Source: an uncultured Clostridia bacterium
GTDB taxonomy: Bacteria; Bacillota; Clostridia; Oscillospirales; Ruminococcaceae
DNA: 64,000 bases
Direction: 5' to 3'
NCBI GenBank assembly: GCA_947600065.1
Contig: CANQFZ010000002.1
Coordinates: forward strand, 62,001 to 126,000
Numbering within the stretch: the stretch's first letter is position 1; each line of letters opens with the position of its first letter. The position numbers and the translations under genes were made by a program. This document shows positions 48,348 to 58,718 of this stretch, piece after piece. The notes under the pieces were generated by a model that had not been told where the DNA came from, did not search any database, and saw only the letters and a program-made list of their open reading frames with translations.

Positions 48348-49511
48348 TCATTTTAAAATCTTGGCAAGTATTTCCATTCCTTCGTCAATTTCCTCATTCG
48401 ATATTGTAAGAGGCGGGAGAAGTCTTAATTTTTCTTTTGCGGTAAGCACCAAAAGCCCATTATCGAGAGCCGCTTTTGCCACGTCATGCGCATCTTTTGA
48501 TTTTAGTTCGATACCGATCATAAGACCTATTCCCGAAACAGAAACTACTTCGGAGAGCGCTTTCAGCTTCTCGCGGAAATATTCTCCCTTTTTATTGACT
48601 TCGTCAAGAAATCCGTCCGCGTTTACGGTATCTAAAACGGCAAGTCCTCCCGCGCAAACTATAGGATTTCCGCCGAAGGTAGAAGCGTGAGTTCCCGGTG
48701 TAAGTACCTTTGCGCATTTATCGCCCGAAAGACAAACTCCTACAGGAACTCCTCCCGCAAGCCCTTTAGCAAGCGTTGTAAGGTCAGCCTTATGACCAAA
48801 ATTATCGCCGCACAGGAATTTTCCCGTTCTTCCTACGCCCGTTTGTACCTCGTCCGCGATGGTTATAACGTCATTTTCTTCGCAAAGCTTGAATATCTCG
48901 TCTACAAAATCCTGTTCGAGCTTTATAACTCCGCCCTCGCCCTGAACATATTCAAACATGACCGCGCATACCGTGTCATCGAGTTTCTCGCGCAAATCCG
49001 AGATGTTATTTGCTTCAACGTTTACAAATCCCTCGACAAAAGGGAAGAAGTAGTTGTGGAAAACGTCCTGACCCGTTGCTGAAATTGTCGCTAAAGTTCT
49101 GCCATGAAATGAGTTCTTCAGCGTTATTATATTATGGCGACCTTTTCCGTATTTGTCAAAGCTGTACTTTCTTGCAATTTTTATAGCACATTCGTTTGCT
49201 TCAGCTCCCGAATTTCCAAAGAACATATTCGTATATCCTGTCGTTTCGCAGAGCGCTTTTGCAAAGTCAGCCTGAATTTTCGTGTAATAATAGTTTGAGG
49301 TATGCTGGAGCTTTTTTGCTTGGGAGCATATTGCTTCGACCCATTTGTCATTGCAATATCCTAAAGAATTTACCCCTATTCCCGAACCAAAGTCAATATA
49401 CCTTTTTCCGTCCTCATCAGAAGAAACTACCTTTTCGCCGTTATCCAGAACAAGATCGTATCTCCCGTATGACTGCATTACATATTTATTAAATTGTTCA
49501 ATTGTATTCAT
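48348..49511 (-). CDS. argD: Acetylornithine aminotransferase
   Basis: NSGAEANECAIKIARKYS, ADEVQTGVGRTGKF, STFGGNPIVCA. Confidence 0.94.
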   Translation of the reverse strand: MNTIEQFNKYVMQSYGRYDLVLDNGEKVVSSDEDGKRYIDFGSGIGVNSLGYCNDKWVEAICSQAKKLQHTSNYYYTKIQADFAKALCETTGYTNMFFGNSGAEANECAIKIARKYSFDKYGKGRHNIITLKNSFHGRTLATISATGQDVFHNYFFPFVEGFVNVEANNISDLREKLDDTVCAVMFEYVQGEGGVIKLEQDFVDEIFKLCEENDVITIADEVQTGVGRTGKFLCGDNFGHKADLTTLAKGLAGGVPVGVCLSGDKCAKVLTPGTHASTFGGNPIVCAGGLAVLDTVNADGFLDEVNKKGEYFREKLKALSEVVSVSGIGLMIGIELKSKDAHDVAKAALDNGLLVLTAKEKLRLLPPLTISNEEIDEGMEILAKILK

Positions 49512-49521
49512 TTAAAACCTC

Positions 49522-50376
49522 TCATGCAACTATCATTGTTCCCGCGCCTATATCCGTCAAAAGCTCAATAAGAATGGAGTGCGGTATTCTTCCGTCGATT
49601 ATGTTCGCCTGCTTAACGCCTCTGCGTACAGCTTCTACACAGCACTCTATTTTCGGTATCATTCCGCCCGAAATGATGCCTTGTTTTTTAAGGTACGGAA
49701 CTTCGCTCACTCCGACAGTCCTGATTATCGTATTCTCGTCGTCCTTGTCCTCTAAAAGACCTTTTATGTCTGTCAGCAATATAAGGCTCGGAGCTTTCAT
49801 TTCCGCGGCAATTCTCGCTGCGGCAGTATCGGCATTTATGTTGTATACAGTCCCGTCCTTGCCGCGCCCTATCGTTGAAATAACGGGTATATAACCGTTG
49901 TCGAGCGCGTTTTGGATTATTTCGGGGTGGATGTCTGTTATTTCGCCGACATATCCTAAATTTTCGTCGAGCATTTTCGCTTCGATCATATTTCCGTCAA
50001 GTCCGCATAGACCTATCGCTTTTCCCTCGTGGCTTTCAAGCATAGACACAAGGTCTTTGTTTACTTTTCCAGCGAGAACCATTTGAACGATGTCTATAGT
50101 TTCTTCGTCCGTATAACGCAGACCATTTACAAATTTGCTTTCCTTTCCGATCTTTTTCAGCATATCATTTATTTCGGGACCGCCGCCGTGTACCAAAACG
50201 ACTTTTATTCCGACAAGTGAAAGCAGAACAATATCCTGCATTACGGCTTGTTTCAGTCTGTCGTTTGTCATGGCATTTCCGCCGTATTTAACTACAACTA
50301 CCTTGTTGTTGTATTTCTGTAGGTAGGGGAGAGCCTCTACCATTACGTTTGCCCGAATATCATAATCAATTTCCAT
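49522..50376 (-). CDS. argB: Acetylglutamate kinase
   Basis: VVVKYGGNAMTND, LVHGGGPEIN, NINADTAAARIAAEM; start at MEIDYD (alternative 50394). Confidence 0.94.
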   Translation of the reverse strand: MEIDYDIRANVMVEALPYLQKYNNKVVVVKYGGNAMTNDRLKQAVMQDIVLLSLVGIKVVLVHGGGPEINDMLKKIGKESKFVNGLRYTDEETIDIVQMVLAGKVNKDLVSMLESHEGKAIGLCGLDGNMIEAKMLDENLGYVGEITDIHPEIIQNALDNGYIPVISTIGRGKDGTVYNINADTAAARIAAEMKAPSLILLTDIKGLLEDKDDENTIIRTVGVSEVPYLKKQGIISGGMIPKIECCVEAVRRGVKQANIIDGRIPHSILIELLTDIGAGTMIVA

Positions 50377-50442
50377 TTTTAAAATTTCCCTCATATCCCG
50401 CGGACTGTAAAGTCCGATATTTAAAATAATTTATGAACTTAA

Positions 50443-51678
50443 TTATGTTCTGTATTCAGCGTTTATTTTTACATAATCGAACGTAAGATCACAACCCCAT
50501 GCAATTGCATTTCCGTCTCCGCTGTTAAGAGAAACTATGATCTTTACCTCTTCCTCGGAGAGTATCTCCTTTGCTTTTTCTTCCGAGAAATCAACGCCCG
50601 CTCCGTTTTTGCATACAGGAATTTTACCCTTTGCGCTCGCAAGCTCAACGTCGGTTTTGTTTATATCAAACTCCGCGTCGGCATATCCTATCGCGCAGAG
50701 TATACGTCCCCAGTTAGCGTCAGCCGCAAATAGCGCCGCTTTTACAAGGCTCGAAGAAATAACAGACTTTGCAACGATTTTCGCCGTTTTCTCATTCGGA
50801 GCGCCGTTTACTATACATTCGATGAGCTTTGTCGCACCTTCGCCGTCACGCGCGGTTTCTCTTGCAAGGTTCATCATGACCGCATAAAGAGCGTTTATAA
50901 ACTTATCGTAGTTTTCGTCCTCGCAAACTATCTCGTTATTATCCGCAAGCCCCGAAGACATAAGTATGAGCGAATCGTTTGTAGAAGTGTCGCCGTCAAC
51001 GCTGACCATATTATACGTCAATGCACATACTTTTCTCAACGCCTTTTCAAGCAGCTCACCGTTTATTTTTACATCTGTGGTAATAAACGCAAGCATTGTC
51101 GCCATATTCGGATTTATCATTCCGCTGCCTTTGGAAATTCCTCCGACATGACACTTCTTTCCGTCAAGCTCAAATTCAACCGCAAATTCTTTCTTGCGTG
51201 TATCGGTTGTCATTATTGCCTCGCAGGCAAGAGGACTTCCTTTTTCGCTTAGTGAACCCGTAAGCTCGGTAATTACATTTCTGATAGGTTCAATGCTCAG
51301 CTTCTGACCAATAACTCCCGTTGAACCTACAAGGATATCTTCTTTTTTAAGTTCAAGATTTTCCGCCGCAAGACTGCACATTTCTTCTGCTATCTCTATC
51401 CCGTTGTCATTGCAGGTATTGGCGTTTCCGCTGTTTACAATGACCGCCTGTGCATAGCCGTCTTTAAGATGTTCCTTGCAGACAAGAATAGGCGCACCCT
51501 TAACTTTGTTTTTTGTAAACATTGCCGCCGTTCTGCATCTTACAGAGCATTTTATAAGAGCTAGATCGCGCTTTGTGGTGTTTCCCGCTTTAATTCCCGC
51601 TATAACGCCCGAAGCGGTAAATCCCTTTGCGGCACATACGCCGCCGTCTATAAAATCAAATCCCTCAAATCTAATCAT
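50443..51678 (-). CDS. argJ: Bifunctional ornithine acetyltransferase/N-acetylglutamate synthase
   Basis: AMFTKNKVKGAPI, GEGATKLIEC autoprocessing motif, AANWGRIL-like ADANWGRILCAIGYA. Confidence 0.95.
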   Translation of the reverse strand: MIRFEGFDFIDGGVCAAKGFTASGVIAGIKAGNTTKRDLALIKCSVRCRTAAMFTKNKVKGAPILVCKEHLKDGYAQAVIVNSGNANTCNDNGIEIAEEMCSLAAENLELKKEDILVGSTGVIGQKLSIEPIRNVITELTGSLSEKGSPLACEAIMTTDTRKKEFAVEFELDGKKCHVGGISKGSGMINPNMATMLAFITTDVKINGELLEKALRKVCALTYNMVSVDGDTSTNDSLILMSSGLADNNEIVCEDENYDKFINALYAVMMNLARETARDGEGATKLIECIVNGAPNEKTAKIVAKSVISSSLVKAALFAADANWGRILCAIGYADAEFDINKTDVELASAKGKIPVCKNGAGVDFSEEKAKEILSEEEVKIIVSLNSGDGNAIAWGCDLTFDYVKINAEYRT

Positions 51679-51698
51679 TTTAAACCTCTTGTATCGTA

Positions 51699-52154
51699 TC
51701 AGTTTTCGTTTGCTTTAAGCTCGTTTATAACTTCCGACCAAAAATTATTGTCATCCGTAAAAGCGTTTTTATCGAGCTTTTTGATCTGCTCTTCTAATTT
51801 TTTTAACTTGTCAGTTGAATTGTCCGCCTTGAAATCTTCCGTGTTTTCGGAATTTTCTGTAATTTCAGCTTCTTTATCATCCGACTGAGCAATATAATCG
51901 CGATAATGCTTTAACTGTCTTCCAAAAACCGCAAGGGAGCTTGACGCATAAGAAACACGGTTTCTTTCTCTGTCAAGAAGAAAAATATTTCCGTCTGCTC
52001 CGAAGCCTATAAAATTTTTAGTACCCGAAATTTCTGCTGTAACAATATACGGCTTGTTCAGATAATTGAATACAAAAAATTTATCGTGTTTTAGAAATTT
52101 TATATTCAGAATTTCTTCGTCGGGTACCCAGACCCTGATTTCCTTATAATACAT
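51699..52154 (-). CDS. Hypothetical protein inside arg cluster
   Basis: 150 aa ORF between argJ and argC with acidic/coiled C-terminus. Confidence 0.6.
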   Translation of the reverse strand: MYYKEIRVWVPDEEILNIKFLKHDKFFVFNYLNKPYIVTAEISGTKNFIGFGADGNIFLLDRERNRVSYASSSLAVFGRQLKHYRDYIAQSDDKEAEITENSENTEDFKADNSTDKLKKLEEQIKKLDKNAFTDDNNFWSEVINELKANEN

Positions 52155-52210
52155 ACATAACCCTCAATTTCAATCATGCCGATAAGCGCTTTTACTTACG
52201 AAAACCGAAT

Positions 52211-53149
52211 TTAAACTAAACCTGTTTTCTCGTCAATTCCCATCATTATGTTCAGACACTGTACCGCCGCTCCCGACGCGCCTTTTCCGAGATTGTCAAG
52301 CCTCGAACAGAGAACAAGCCGCTCATCGTTTCCGTTTACGTAAATTTGCATATTGTTTGTACCGCTTATGTTATTAGCGCCGATAAATCCGTCTTCGGGC
52401 TCACCTTCGGGCATTACCTTTACAAAATAAGAACCGTTCTTTTCGTAAAATTCAGAAAGCGCATTTCTTATGTCAGCAGCCGTATATTTTTTTGTAAGCA
52501 GCCTTGTGAATATTGGAACAGTCACTACCATTCCCGAAAAATAATCGCAAACAAGCGGGTTAAAAATAGGCGCATATGAAAGTCCGCAAATCTTCTGCAT
52601 TTCGGGGAGATGCTTATGCTGTTGAGTAAGCGCATACTGACGCGGACTGTCATATTCCGCGGGGCGGTTTTCGCCTTCGTAAACGGCAATAGCTTTCTTT
52701 CCCGCGCCGCTGTATCCCGAAACTGCATGGCATACAACGGGATAATCTTCCGGCATGATCCCGAGCTTTATAAGCGGGTATACAATTGAAATAAATCCGC
52801 TCGCATAACAGCCGGGAACAGCCGTCCTGCTGCTGTTTTTTATTTTCTCCCTGAAATCCGCTCCAAGCTCGGGAAAGCCATACGCCCAGTGGAGATTTGT
52901 CCTATGCGCGGTAGACGCGTCTATTATCCTCACTTTATCTCCCGCCATTGCAACAGCCTCTTTTGCCGCGGCGTCGGGAAGACATAAAAACGTGAAATCG
53001 GCAGAGTTTATCATCTTTTTGCGCTCGTCGTTGTCCTTGCGCTTGTCCTCGTCGATTTTCAACAGTTCAATATCATTTCTGCCTTCAAACCTTTCGAGAA
53101 TTTTAAGTCCCGTTGTGCCTTCCTGCCCGTCAATATAAACCTTAACCAT
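52211..53149 (-). CDS. argC: N-acetyl-gamma-glutamyl-phosphate reductase
   Basis: VYIDGQEGTTGLKI, AVPGCYASGFISIVYPL, HAVSGYSGAGKKA (argC2-like short form). Confidence 0.92.
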   Translation of the reverse strand: MVKVYIDGQEGTTGLKILERFEGRNDIELLKIDEDKRKDNDERKKMINSADFTFLCLPDAAAKEAVAMAGDKVRIIDASTAHRTNLHWAYGFPELGADFREKIKNSSRTAVPGCYASGFISIVYPLIKLGIMPEDYPVVCHAVSGYSGAGKKAIAVYEGENRPAEYDSPRQYALTQQHKHLPEMQKICGLSYAPIFNPLVCDYFSGMVVTVPIFTRLLTKKYTAADIRNALSEFYEKNGSYFVKVMPEGEPEDGFIGANNISGTNNMQIYVNGNDERLVLCSRLDNLGKGASGAAVQCLNIMMGIDEKTGLV

Positions 53150-54527
53150 TGTTTAACTCTCCAAGTTTATTCTTTACCGAATTTATCTGCGCCAGCACGC
53201 TTTCAGGCGATGGACCGCCGAAAGATTTTCTCTCTTTAACGCATGTTTCAAGATTTATAGCGTCATAAACATCATTGTCAAAAAGCTCGCTCGCTTTTTT
53301 GTATTCGTCAAGCTCAAGTTCTTCGAGCGTTGTGTTCTTGCTTATACAAAGCGCTACAAGCCCGCCCGTTATTTTATAAGCCGTTCTAAACGGCATTCCT
53401 TTTTTAACGAGATAATCCGCACAGTCCGTCGCATTTATAAAGCCCTTTGCGGCGGCTTTTCGCATATTGTACCGAAGAACGGTCATTGTCGCAAGCATGG
53501 GCGTAAACGTTGAGATACAGAGCTTTATGTTGTCCACGGCATCAAAGATCGCTTCTTTGTCTTCCTGCATATCTTTGTTATAAGCAAGCGGCAGACCTTT
53601 CATCATAGTAAGCAACGTCATATTGTCGCCTATAACGCGCGCTGTCTTGCCTCTGATAAGCTCTGTAACATCGGGATTTTTCTTCTGCGGCATTATGCTA
53701 GAACCTGTTGAAAATGCGTCGTCAAGCTCTATAAACTTAAACTCCCAACTACACCATAAAATAATTTCCTCGGAAAACCTCGACAGATGAACCATACAGA
53801 TTGAAAGCGCACTCGCAAGTTCCATACAGAAATCTCTGTCCGAAACTCCGTCAAGCGAGTTTTCCATAGGCTCTTTCATATCAAGCAGGGAAGTGGTGCG
53901 GAAGCGGTCGATGTTATAGGTTGTTCCTGCGAGAGCGCAGCTTCCGAGGGGATTTACGTTCATTCGCTTTTCCGTGTCGCAAAGCCTGTCAATATCTCTC
54001 AGCAGCATTTGCGCATACGCCATAAGATGATGTCCGAATGTTATCGGCTGGGCGCGCTGTAGATGAGTATAGCCGGGCATTATCGCGTCGGCATTTTCTT
54101 CCGCAAGTTTACAGAGAGTTTCAACAAGCTTTACTAAAAGTTCTTTTATTTCCTTTATCTCATCGCGCAGATAAAGCCGAATATCCAGAGCTACCTGGTC
54201 GTTTCTCGAACGCGATGTATGAAGCCTTTTTCCAACGTCGCCAAGGCGTTTTGTAAGCTCCGCTTCAATAAACATATGAATATCTTCCGCATTCGGGTCG
54301 AACACAAGTTTTCCGCTGTCTATATCCGCGAGAATTTCCTTTAAGCCGCCGATTATCTCAAGGCTGTCGCTCATACTTATAATGCCCTGTTCTCCGAGCA
54401 TTGTCGCATGAGCTATACTGCCCGCAATATCCTGCTTATACATTCTCGCGTCAAAAGATATGGAAGAGTTGAAAGCATTTACACCCTCGTCTACCTCTTT
54501 TGAAAATCTTCCTGCCCACATTGCCAT
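53142..54527 (-). CDS. argH: Argininosuccinate lyase
   Basis: MWAGRFSKEVDEGVNAFNSSI, TSRSRNDQVALDIRLYLR, GSSIMPQKKNPDVTELIRGK. Confidence 0.95.
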   Translation of the reverse strand: MAMWAGRFSKEVDEGVNAFNSSISFDARMYKQDIAGSIAHATMLGEQGIISMSDSLEIIGGLKEILADIDSGKLVFDPNAEDIHMFIEAELTKRLGDVGKRLHTSRSRNDQVALDIRLYLRDEIKEIKELLVKLVETLCKLAEENADAIMPGYTHLQRAQPITFGHHLMAYAQMLLRDIDRLCDTEKRMNVNPLGSCALAGTTYNIDRFRTTSLLDMKEPMENSLDGVSDRDFCMELASALSICMVHLSRFSEEIILWCSWEFKFIELDDAFSTGSSIMPQKKNPDVTELIRGKTARVIGDNMTLLTMMKGLPLAYNKDMQEDKEAIFDAVDNIKLCISTFTPMLATMTVLRYNMRKAAAKGFINATDCADYLVKKGMPFRTAYKITGGLVALCISKNTTLEELELDEYKKASELFDNDVYDAINLETCVKERKSFGGPSPESVLAQINSVKNKLGELNNG

Positions 54528-54599
54528 AATAAAAGTTACTCCTGTTGTTGATTTTATCATATTAAACAGCAAAGCGGTTTTTCACCACTTTGCATGATA

Positions 54600-55301
54600 T
54601 TAAAACAGCTTTTCAAAAACTTCAAACGTTTCATCGCTCATTTTGCGTACAGATCCCGAAAGCGACATGGTGGAGAAACGACCGTTTTTGTCAAGCCTAA
54701 GAGGTTTCAAAGACGATCTAGTGTTCCCGAAAAGCAGGGTTTTCGCCGTTTCAAGCGGTATCTCGCGTGGATATATTTCCGAACCGTGTTCGCCGCTTGC
54801 CGCCTGTTCCGCGCAACAAATCTTTGGTTCCTGCGTAAACAGATGCGGATGTTCGGGAATTTCCCATTCGCGGTATTCTCGGGTTATATCATCGGGGATA
54901 CGGTCCTCTTTCGGATCAGCCATTCCGCTGTAGCGAAAACTTATATATGTATTTTTTCCCGTAACAAACCCGTTGTCGTGGTACACTGCGACAAACTCGC
55001 CGCGCGGCTCTCTCCGGTAATACGCCACGTCCTTAGGAATAAGAGCGCTGTATGCTCTGCCAAGCTCGCGTATGGTGTATTCAAATGCACACTCTATTTT
55101 TTCAACGGGAAGTCTTGCCATAACCGCCAAAGTTCCGTTTATAAGCGTCACGGGGTAAATAATATCGCCGACCTTGACAGATTTTATGTGCGGCATAATC
55201 GTGTGATGGCTGCCGTACACAACTTTCAAAGGACCTGTGTCGCCGGCTTTTTTGACCTTTGACACATATTCCTTTGACCAATAGACCATAAAACCGCTCA
55301 T
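54600..55301 (-). CDS. Hypothetical protein between argG and argH
   Basis: 233 aa ORF; stop/start coupled to argG. No confident domain. Confidence 0.65.
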   Translation of the reverse strand: MSGFMVYWSKEYVSKVKKAGDTGPLKVVYGSHHTIMPHIKSVKVGDIIYPVTLINGTLAVMARLPVEKIECAFEYTIRELGRAYSALIPKDVAYYRREPRGEFVAVYHDNGFVTGKNTYISFRYSGMADPKEDRIPDDITREYREWEIPEHPHLFTQEPKICCAEQAASGEHGSEIYPREIPLETAKTLLFGNTRSSLKPLRLDKNGRFSTMSLSGSVRKMSDETFEVFEKLF

Positions 55302-56527
55302 TATTTCTTGTTTCTCTCAGCGTCAAGCAATGCCTTGACCTTGATAGGCAGACCGAACAGATTTATAAATCCCGCGCTGTCCTTCTGGTTGTAAACGTCG
55401 TCCTCACCAAACGAAGCGAAGTCCTCGCTGTAAAGCGTATATGGAGAAGTAACGCCCGCGTTAATTATGTTGCCCTTGTAAAGTTTAAGTCTTACATCAC
55501 CCGTAACGGTCTCCTGCGTCTTATTTACAAAAGCGTCCATAGCTTCACGCAGAGGAGTATACCATTGACCGTTATAAACAAGCTCCGCATATTTCTGCGC
55601 AAGACCGTATTTATAGTGCTGTGTTTCCTTGTCAAGGCAGATAGTTTCAAGAACCTCGTGAGCATGGTAAAGAATAGTTCCGCCGGGAGTTTCGTAAACG
55701 CCTCTTGACTTCATTCCGACAAGTCTGTTTTCAACAACGTCAAACAGACCTATACCGTTTTCGCCGCCAACTTTGTTCAGAGCCTTGATAAGCTTTACGC
55801 CGTCCATTTCTTCGTCGTTAAGCGCAGTAGGAACGCCCTTTTCAAAACGAATGGTTATATAAGTGGGCTTGTCGGGAGCCTGCTCGGGAGAAACTCCGAG
55901 CTCAAGGAATCCCTCTTTGTTATACTGCGGCTCATTTGCGGGATCTTCAAGGTCAAGTCCCTCGTGAGAAAGATGCCACAAGTTCATATCCTTAGAATAG
56001 TTTGTTTCACGCGTGATCTTTATGGGAACATTGTGCGCCTCGGCATAGTCAATCTCCTGGTCGCGCGACTTGATATCCCAAATTCTCCAGGGAGCTATTA
56101 TCTTCATTTCGGGAGCAAGCGCCTTTATCGTAAGCTCAAAACGAACTTGGTCGTTGCCTTTTCCCGTACAGCCGTGGCAAATAGCGTCCGCGCCCTCTTT
56201 CTTTGCTATTTCGACAATTCTCTTTGCAATGGGAGGACGAGCGAAAGATGTTCCGAGGAGATAACCCTCATACTTTGCGCCCGCTTTGAGAGTAGGGAAT
56301 ACAAAGTCGTTTACAAATTCGTCCTGAATGTCCTCGATGTAGAGCTTTGAAGCGCCTGTTTTCTTTGCGCGCTCTTCAAGGCCTTCGATTTCTGCGTCCT
56401 GTCCGACGTTTCCCGCAACGCAAATTACCTCGCAGCCCGGATATGTTTCCTTGAGCCAAGGAATTATGATGGACGTATCAAGTCCTCCGGAATATGCAAG
56501 AACTACTTTTTTTATCTGCTCTGCCAT
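55301..56527 (-). CDS. argG: Argininosuccinate synthase
   Basis: [33 protein letters not shown]. Confidence 0.96.
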   Translation of the reverse strand: MAEQIKKVVLAYSGGLDTSIIIPWLKETYPGCEVICVAGNVGQDAEIEGLEERAKKTGASKLYIEDIQDEFVNDFVFPTLKAGAKYEGYLLGTSFARPPIAKRIVEIAKKEGADAICHGCTGKGNDQVRFELTIKALAPEMKIIAPWRIWDIKSRDQEIDYAEAHNVPIKITRETNYSKDMNLWHLSHEGLDLEDPANEPQYNKEGFLELGVSPEQAPDKPTYITIRFEKGVPTALNDEEMDGVKLIKALNKVGGENGIGLFDVVENRLVGMKSRGVYETPGGTILYHAHEVLETICLDKETQHYKYGLAQKYAELVYNGQWYTPLREAMDAFVNKTQETVTGDVRLKLYKGNIINAGVTSPYTLYSEDFASFGEDDVYNQKDSAGFINLFGLPIKVKALLDAERNKK

Positions 56528-56568
56528 AATTAAAAAACTCCTTTACATTAAAAATATTTACATAATAG

Positions 56569-56597
56569 ATTTTACATTTATTCAATTTATTTGTCAA
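56569..56597 (-). promoter_or_regulatory. argG promoter, minus strand TTGACA-17-TAAAAT
   Basis: TGTCAA at 56592-56597 and ATTTTA at 56569-56574 on the plus strand. Confidence 0.7.
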
Positions 56598-56617
56598 GCA
56601 TAATTATTCGTTATAAA

Positions 56618-56691
56618 GAATAATATTCAAAAAAATAATAAAAATTTTAAAATAATTCAAAATAAAAGTGAATAAAATTGAATAACATTCA
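56618..56691. promoter_or_regulatory. ARG-box-like palindromes in the argG/xre divergent region
   Basis: GAATAATATTC (56618-56628) and TGAATAACATTCA (56679-56691), with further TGAAT half-sites. Confidence 0.55.
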
Positions 56692-56712
56692 TTATTTATT
56701 GCTTTAATGTGC

Positions 56713-56741
56713 TTGACAAAATCGTTTCAAATTGTTATAAT
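56713..56741 (+). promoter_or_regulatory. Promoter TTGACA-17-TATAAT upstream of xre
   Basis: Consensus hexamers. Confidence 0.8.
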
Positions 56742-56767
56742 TAAAATTAAGAAATGGAGGGCATATT

Positions 56768-57160
56768 ATGAAAATATCTGAAAAACTTGATTGCCTGCTT
56801 ACAAGAAAAAGAATAAGCAGGAGCGACTTTGCAAATTCGGTCGGGATAACCTATCGTGCGCTGTACTATTATCTAAACGGCGACAGAAAGCCGAGAAAAG
56901 AAATATTGAATAGAATGGCACAAGAACTCGAAGTAACGCCGGAGTTCCTTTCTGACGACAGTGTAGATATCGAGCTTTCCGCAGAGGACAAACTGTTAAA
57001 AACTCTTATGGATAACGGCAGAAGAAGTACAGGCGCTATAAGATTTGTTGAAGAAACAAAGGGTCTGTTTGCAGGAAATTCTATTTCCGACAAGGACAAG
57101 GAACTGTTGATAGAGTGTCTGAATGAAATCTATCTTGACAGTCGCAAAGAAAAGTCGTGA
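56768..57160 (+). CDS. XRE-family HTH regulator
   Basis: ISRSDFANSVGITYRALYYYLNGDRKPRKEILNRMAQELEV HTH_3. Confidence 0.85.
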   Translation: MKISEKLDCLLTRKRISRSDFANSVGITYRALYYYLNGDRKPRKEILNRMAQELEVTPEFLSDDSVDIELSAEDKLLKTLMDNGRRSTGAIRFVEETKGLFAGNSISDKDKELLIECLNEIYLDSRKEKS

Positions 57161-57206
57161 TTTTTGCATTTCATGACCGCGCTTTCAGGAAGAACAGGAA
57201 CTGCAA

Positions 57207-57701
57207 ATGAAACAGATCATTAAACTTGCAAACAGAATTAGAAAAAAATACGGCGCAAACTCGATAGAAACGGCAGAAGATATCGGCATAAAAGTGTGGT
57301 TCAGAAAACTCGGTTCTCTGAAGGGGTTTTATTTGTCCGAAAACGGCACAAGATATATAGTGATAAACGAAGATCTTGATGAAAAGATGAAAGCAGTCGT
57401 CTGCGCCCACGAGCTCGGCCACGATATGCTTCACAGAGAGCTTTCCGAGGGAAGGATACGCGAAACCACTTTATTTCTTGAAAACAGCAGGACCGAGCGC
57501 GAAGCAAACTTGTTTGCGGCGTCTTTGCTTATTTCCGACAGCGAGATACTTTCGGAGCTTGAAAGCGAAAATACTATTGAAGCACTTTCTGCAAAGCTTG
57601 GCTATCCGCCTGAGATAATTTCGTATAAGCTCATTGCCCTTAACAGCGAGGGCAATGATTTCAATATATCCGATATCAAAAATGATTTCTTAAAGGGATA
57701 A
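57207..57701 (+). CDS. ImmA/IrrE family metallo-endopeptidase (DUF955)
   Basis: VCAHELGHDMLH motif; RTEREANLFAASLLI. Confidence 0.9.
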   Translation: MKQIIKLANRIRKKYGANSIETAEDIGIKVWFRKLGSLKGFYLSENGTRYIVINEDLDEKMKAVVCAHELGHDMLHRELSEGRIRETTLFLENSRTEREANLFAASLLISDSEILSELESENTIEALSAKLGYPPEIISYKLIALNSEGNDFNISDIKNDFLKG

Positions 57702-57706
57702 ATATA

Positions 57707-58714
57707 ATGGACATAAAATCGGTTTTAAAAGACCTTACGGGCTGCGCGGGCGTTTCGGGCGACGAATTTTCGGCTTCTGAAAAGGCTGCGGAATATCTGC
57801 GAAAATATGCCGAAAATGTAAGCGTCGATAAATTCGGGAGTGTCACAGGGTTTATATCGTCGGGAAAGTCTAATGCGAAAACGCTCCTGCTTGACTCTCA
57901 TATAGACCGGGTCGGGCTTATTGTGACCTATATTGACGAGAACGGCTTTATAGGAGTGGGCGCTTGCGGCTCTCCTGATCTTAAAACGCTTCTTGCTCAG
58001 TCCGTCACTATCCATGGGAAAAAAGATGTTCTCGGAGTTGTTTCAACGCTCCCTCCACACGTAAAAAAAGAAACATCTGTTCCCGAAACAGGCGATATAT
58101 TTATAGATGTTGGCATGTCCAAAGAGAAAGCAGGAGAATATATTTCGCTCGGCGACAGAATAACCGTAAATTCAAAGTTCCTCGAATTATCAGATACAAT
58201 AGTGTCTGCTCCCGCAATTGACGACAGAAGCGGCGTTTGCGCTATACTATCAGCACTTGAAAAATTGAAAAGCAAAAAGCTGAAATATAATATTGCTGTA
58301 TGCTTTTCCTGCCGCGAAGAAACAGGGGAGAGCGGGGCAAAGATGAACGGCTATAAGCTGAGCCCCGACGAAGCGATCGTGGTCGACGTTTCTTTCGGAA
58401 ACACTCCCGACTGCTCTCCAAAAGACACCGCAAAGCTCGGAAGCGGTGTTATGATAGGGTTTTCCGCTTCACTCGATAAAGAAATGTCAAATGAACTGTG
58501 CAGTCTTTCGCAGAGCTTTAATATCCCTTTTACCCGCGAGATTATGCCAAGTACAACGGGAACAAACGCGGACGCTATCGGAATATGCAAAAACGGCGTA
58601 AGATGCTGTACTCTTTCAATACCCATAAGATATATGCATACGCCCGTCGAAACTATAGATCTACGCGATATAGATAATACAGCTGCACTTATTTGCAAAT
58701 ATTCGGAGGAATAA
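57707..58714 (+). CDS. M42 family metallopeptidase
   Basis: LLDSHIDRVGLIVTYI, APAIDDRSGVCAIL, FSCREETGESGAK. Confidence 0.9.
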   Translation: MDIKSVLKDLTGCAGVSGDEFSASEKAAEYLRKYAENVSVDKFGSVTGFISSGKSNAKTLLLDSHIDRVGLIVTYIDENGFIGVGACGSPDLKTLLAQSVTIHGKKDVLGVVSTLPPHVKKETSVPETGDIFIDVGMSKEKAGEYISLGDRITVNSKFLELSDTIVSAPAIDDRSGVCAILSALEKLKSKKLKYNIAVCFSCREETGESGAKMNGYKLSPDEAIVVDVSFGNTPDCSPKDTAKLGSGVMIGFSASLDKEMSNELCSLSQSFNIPFTREIMPSTTGTNADAIGICKNGVRCCTLSIPIRYMHTPVETIDLRDIDNTAALICKYSEE

Positions 58715-58718
58715 CAAT

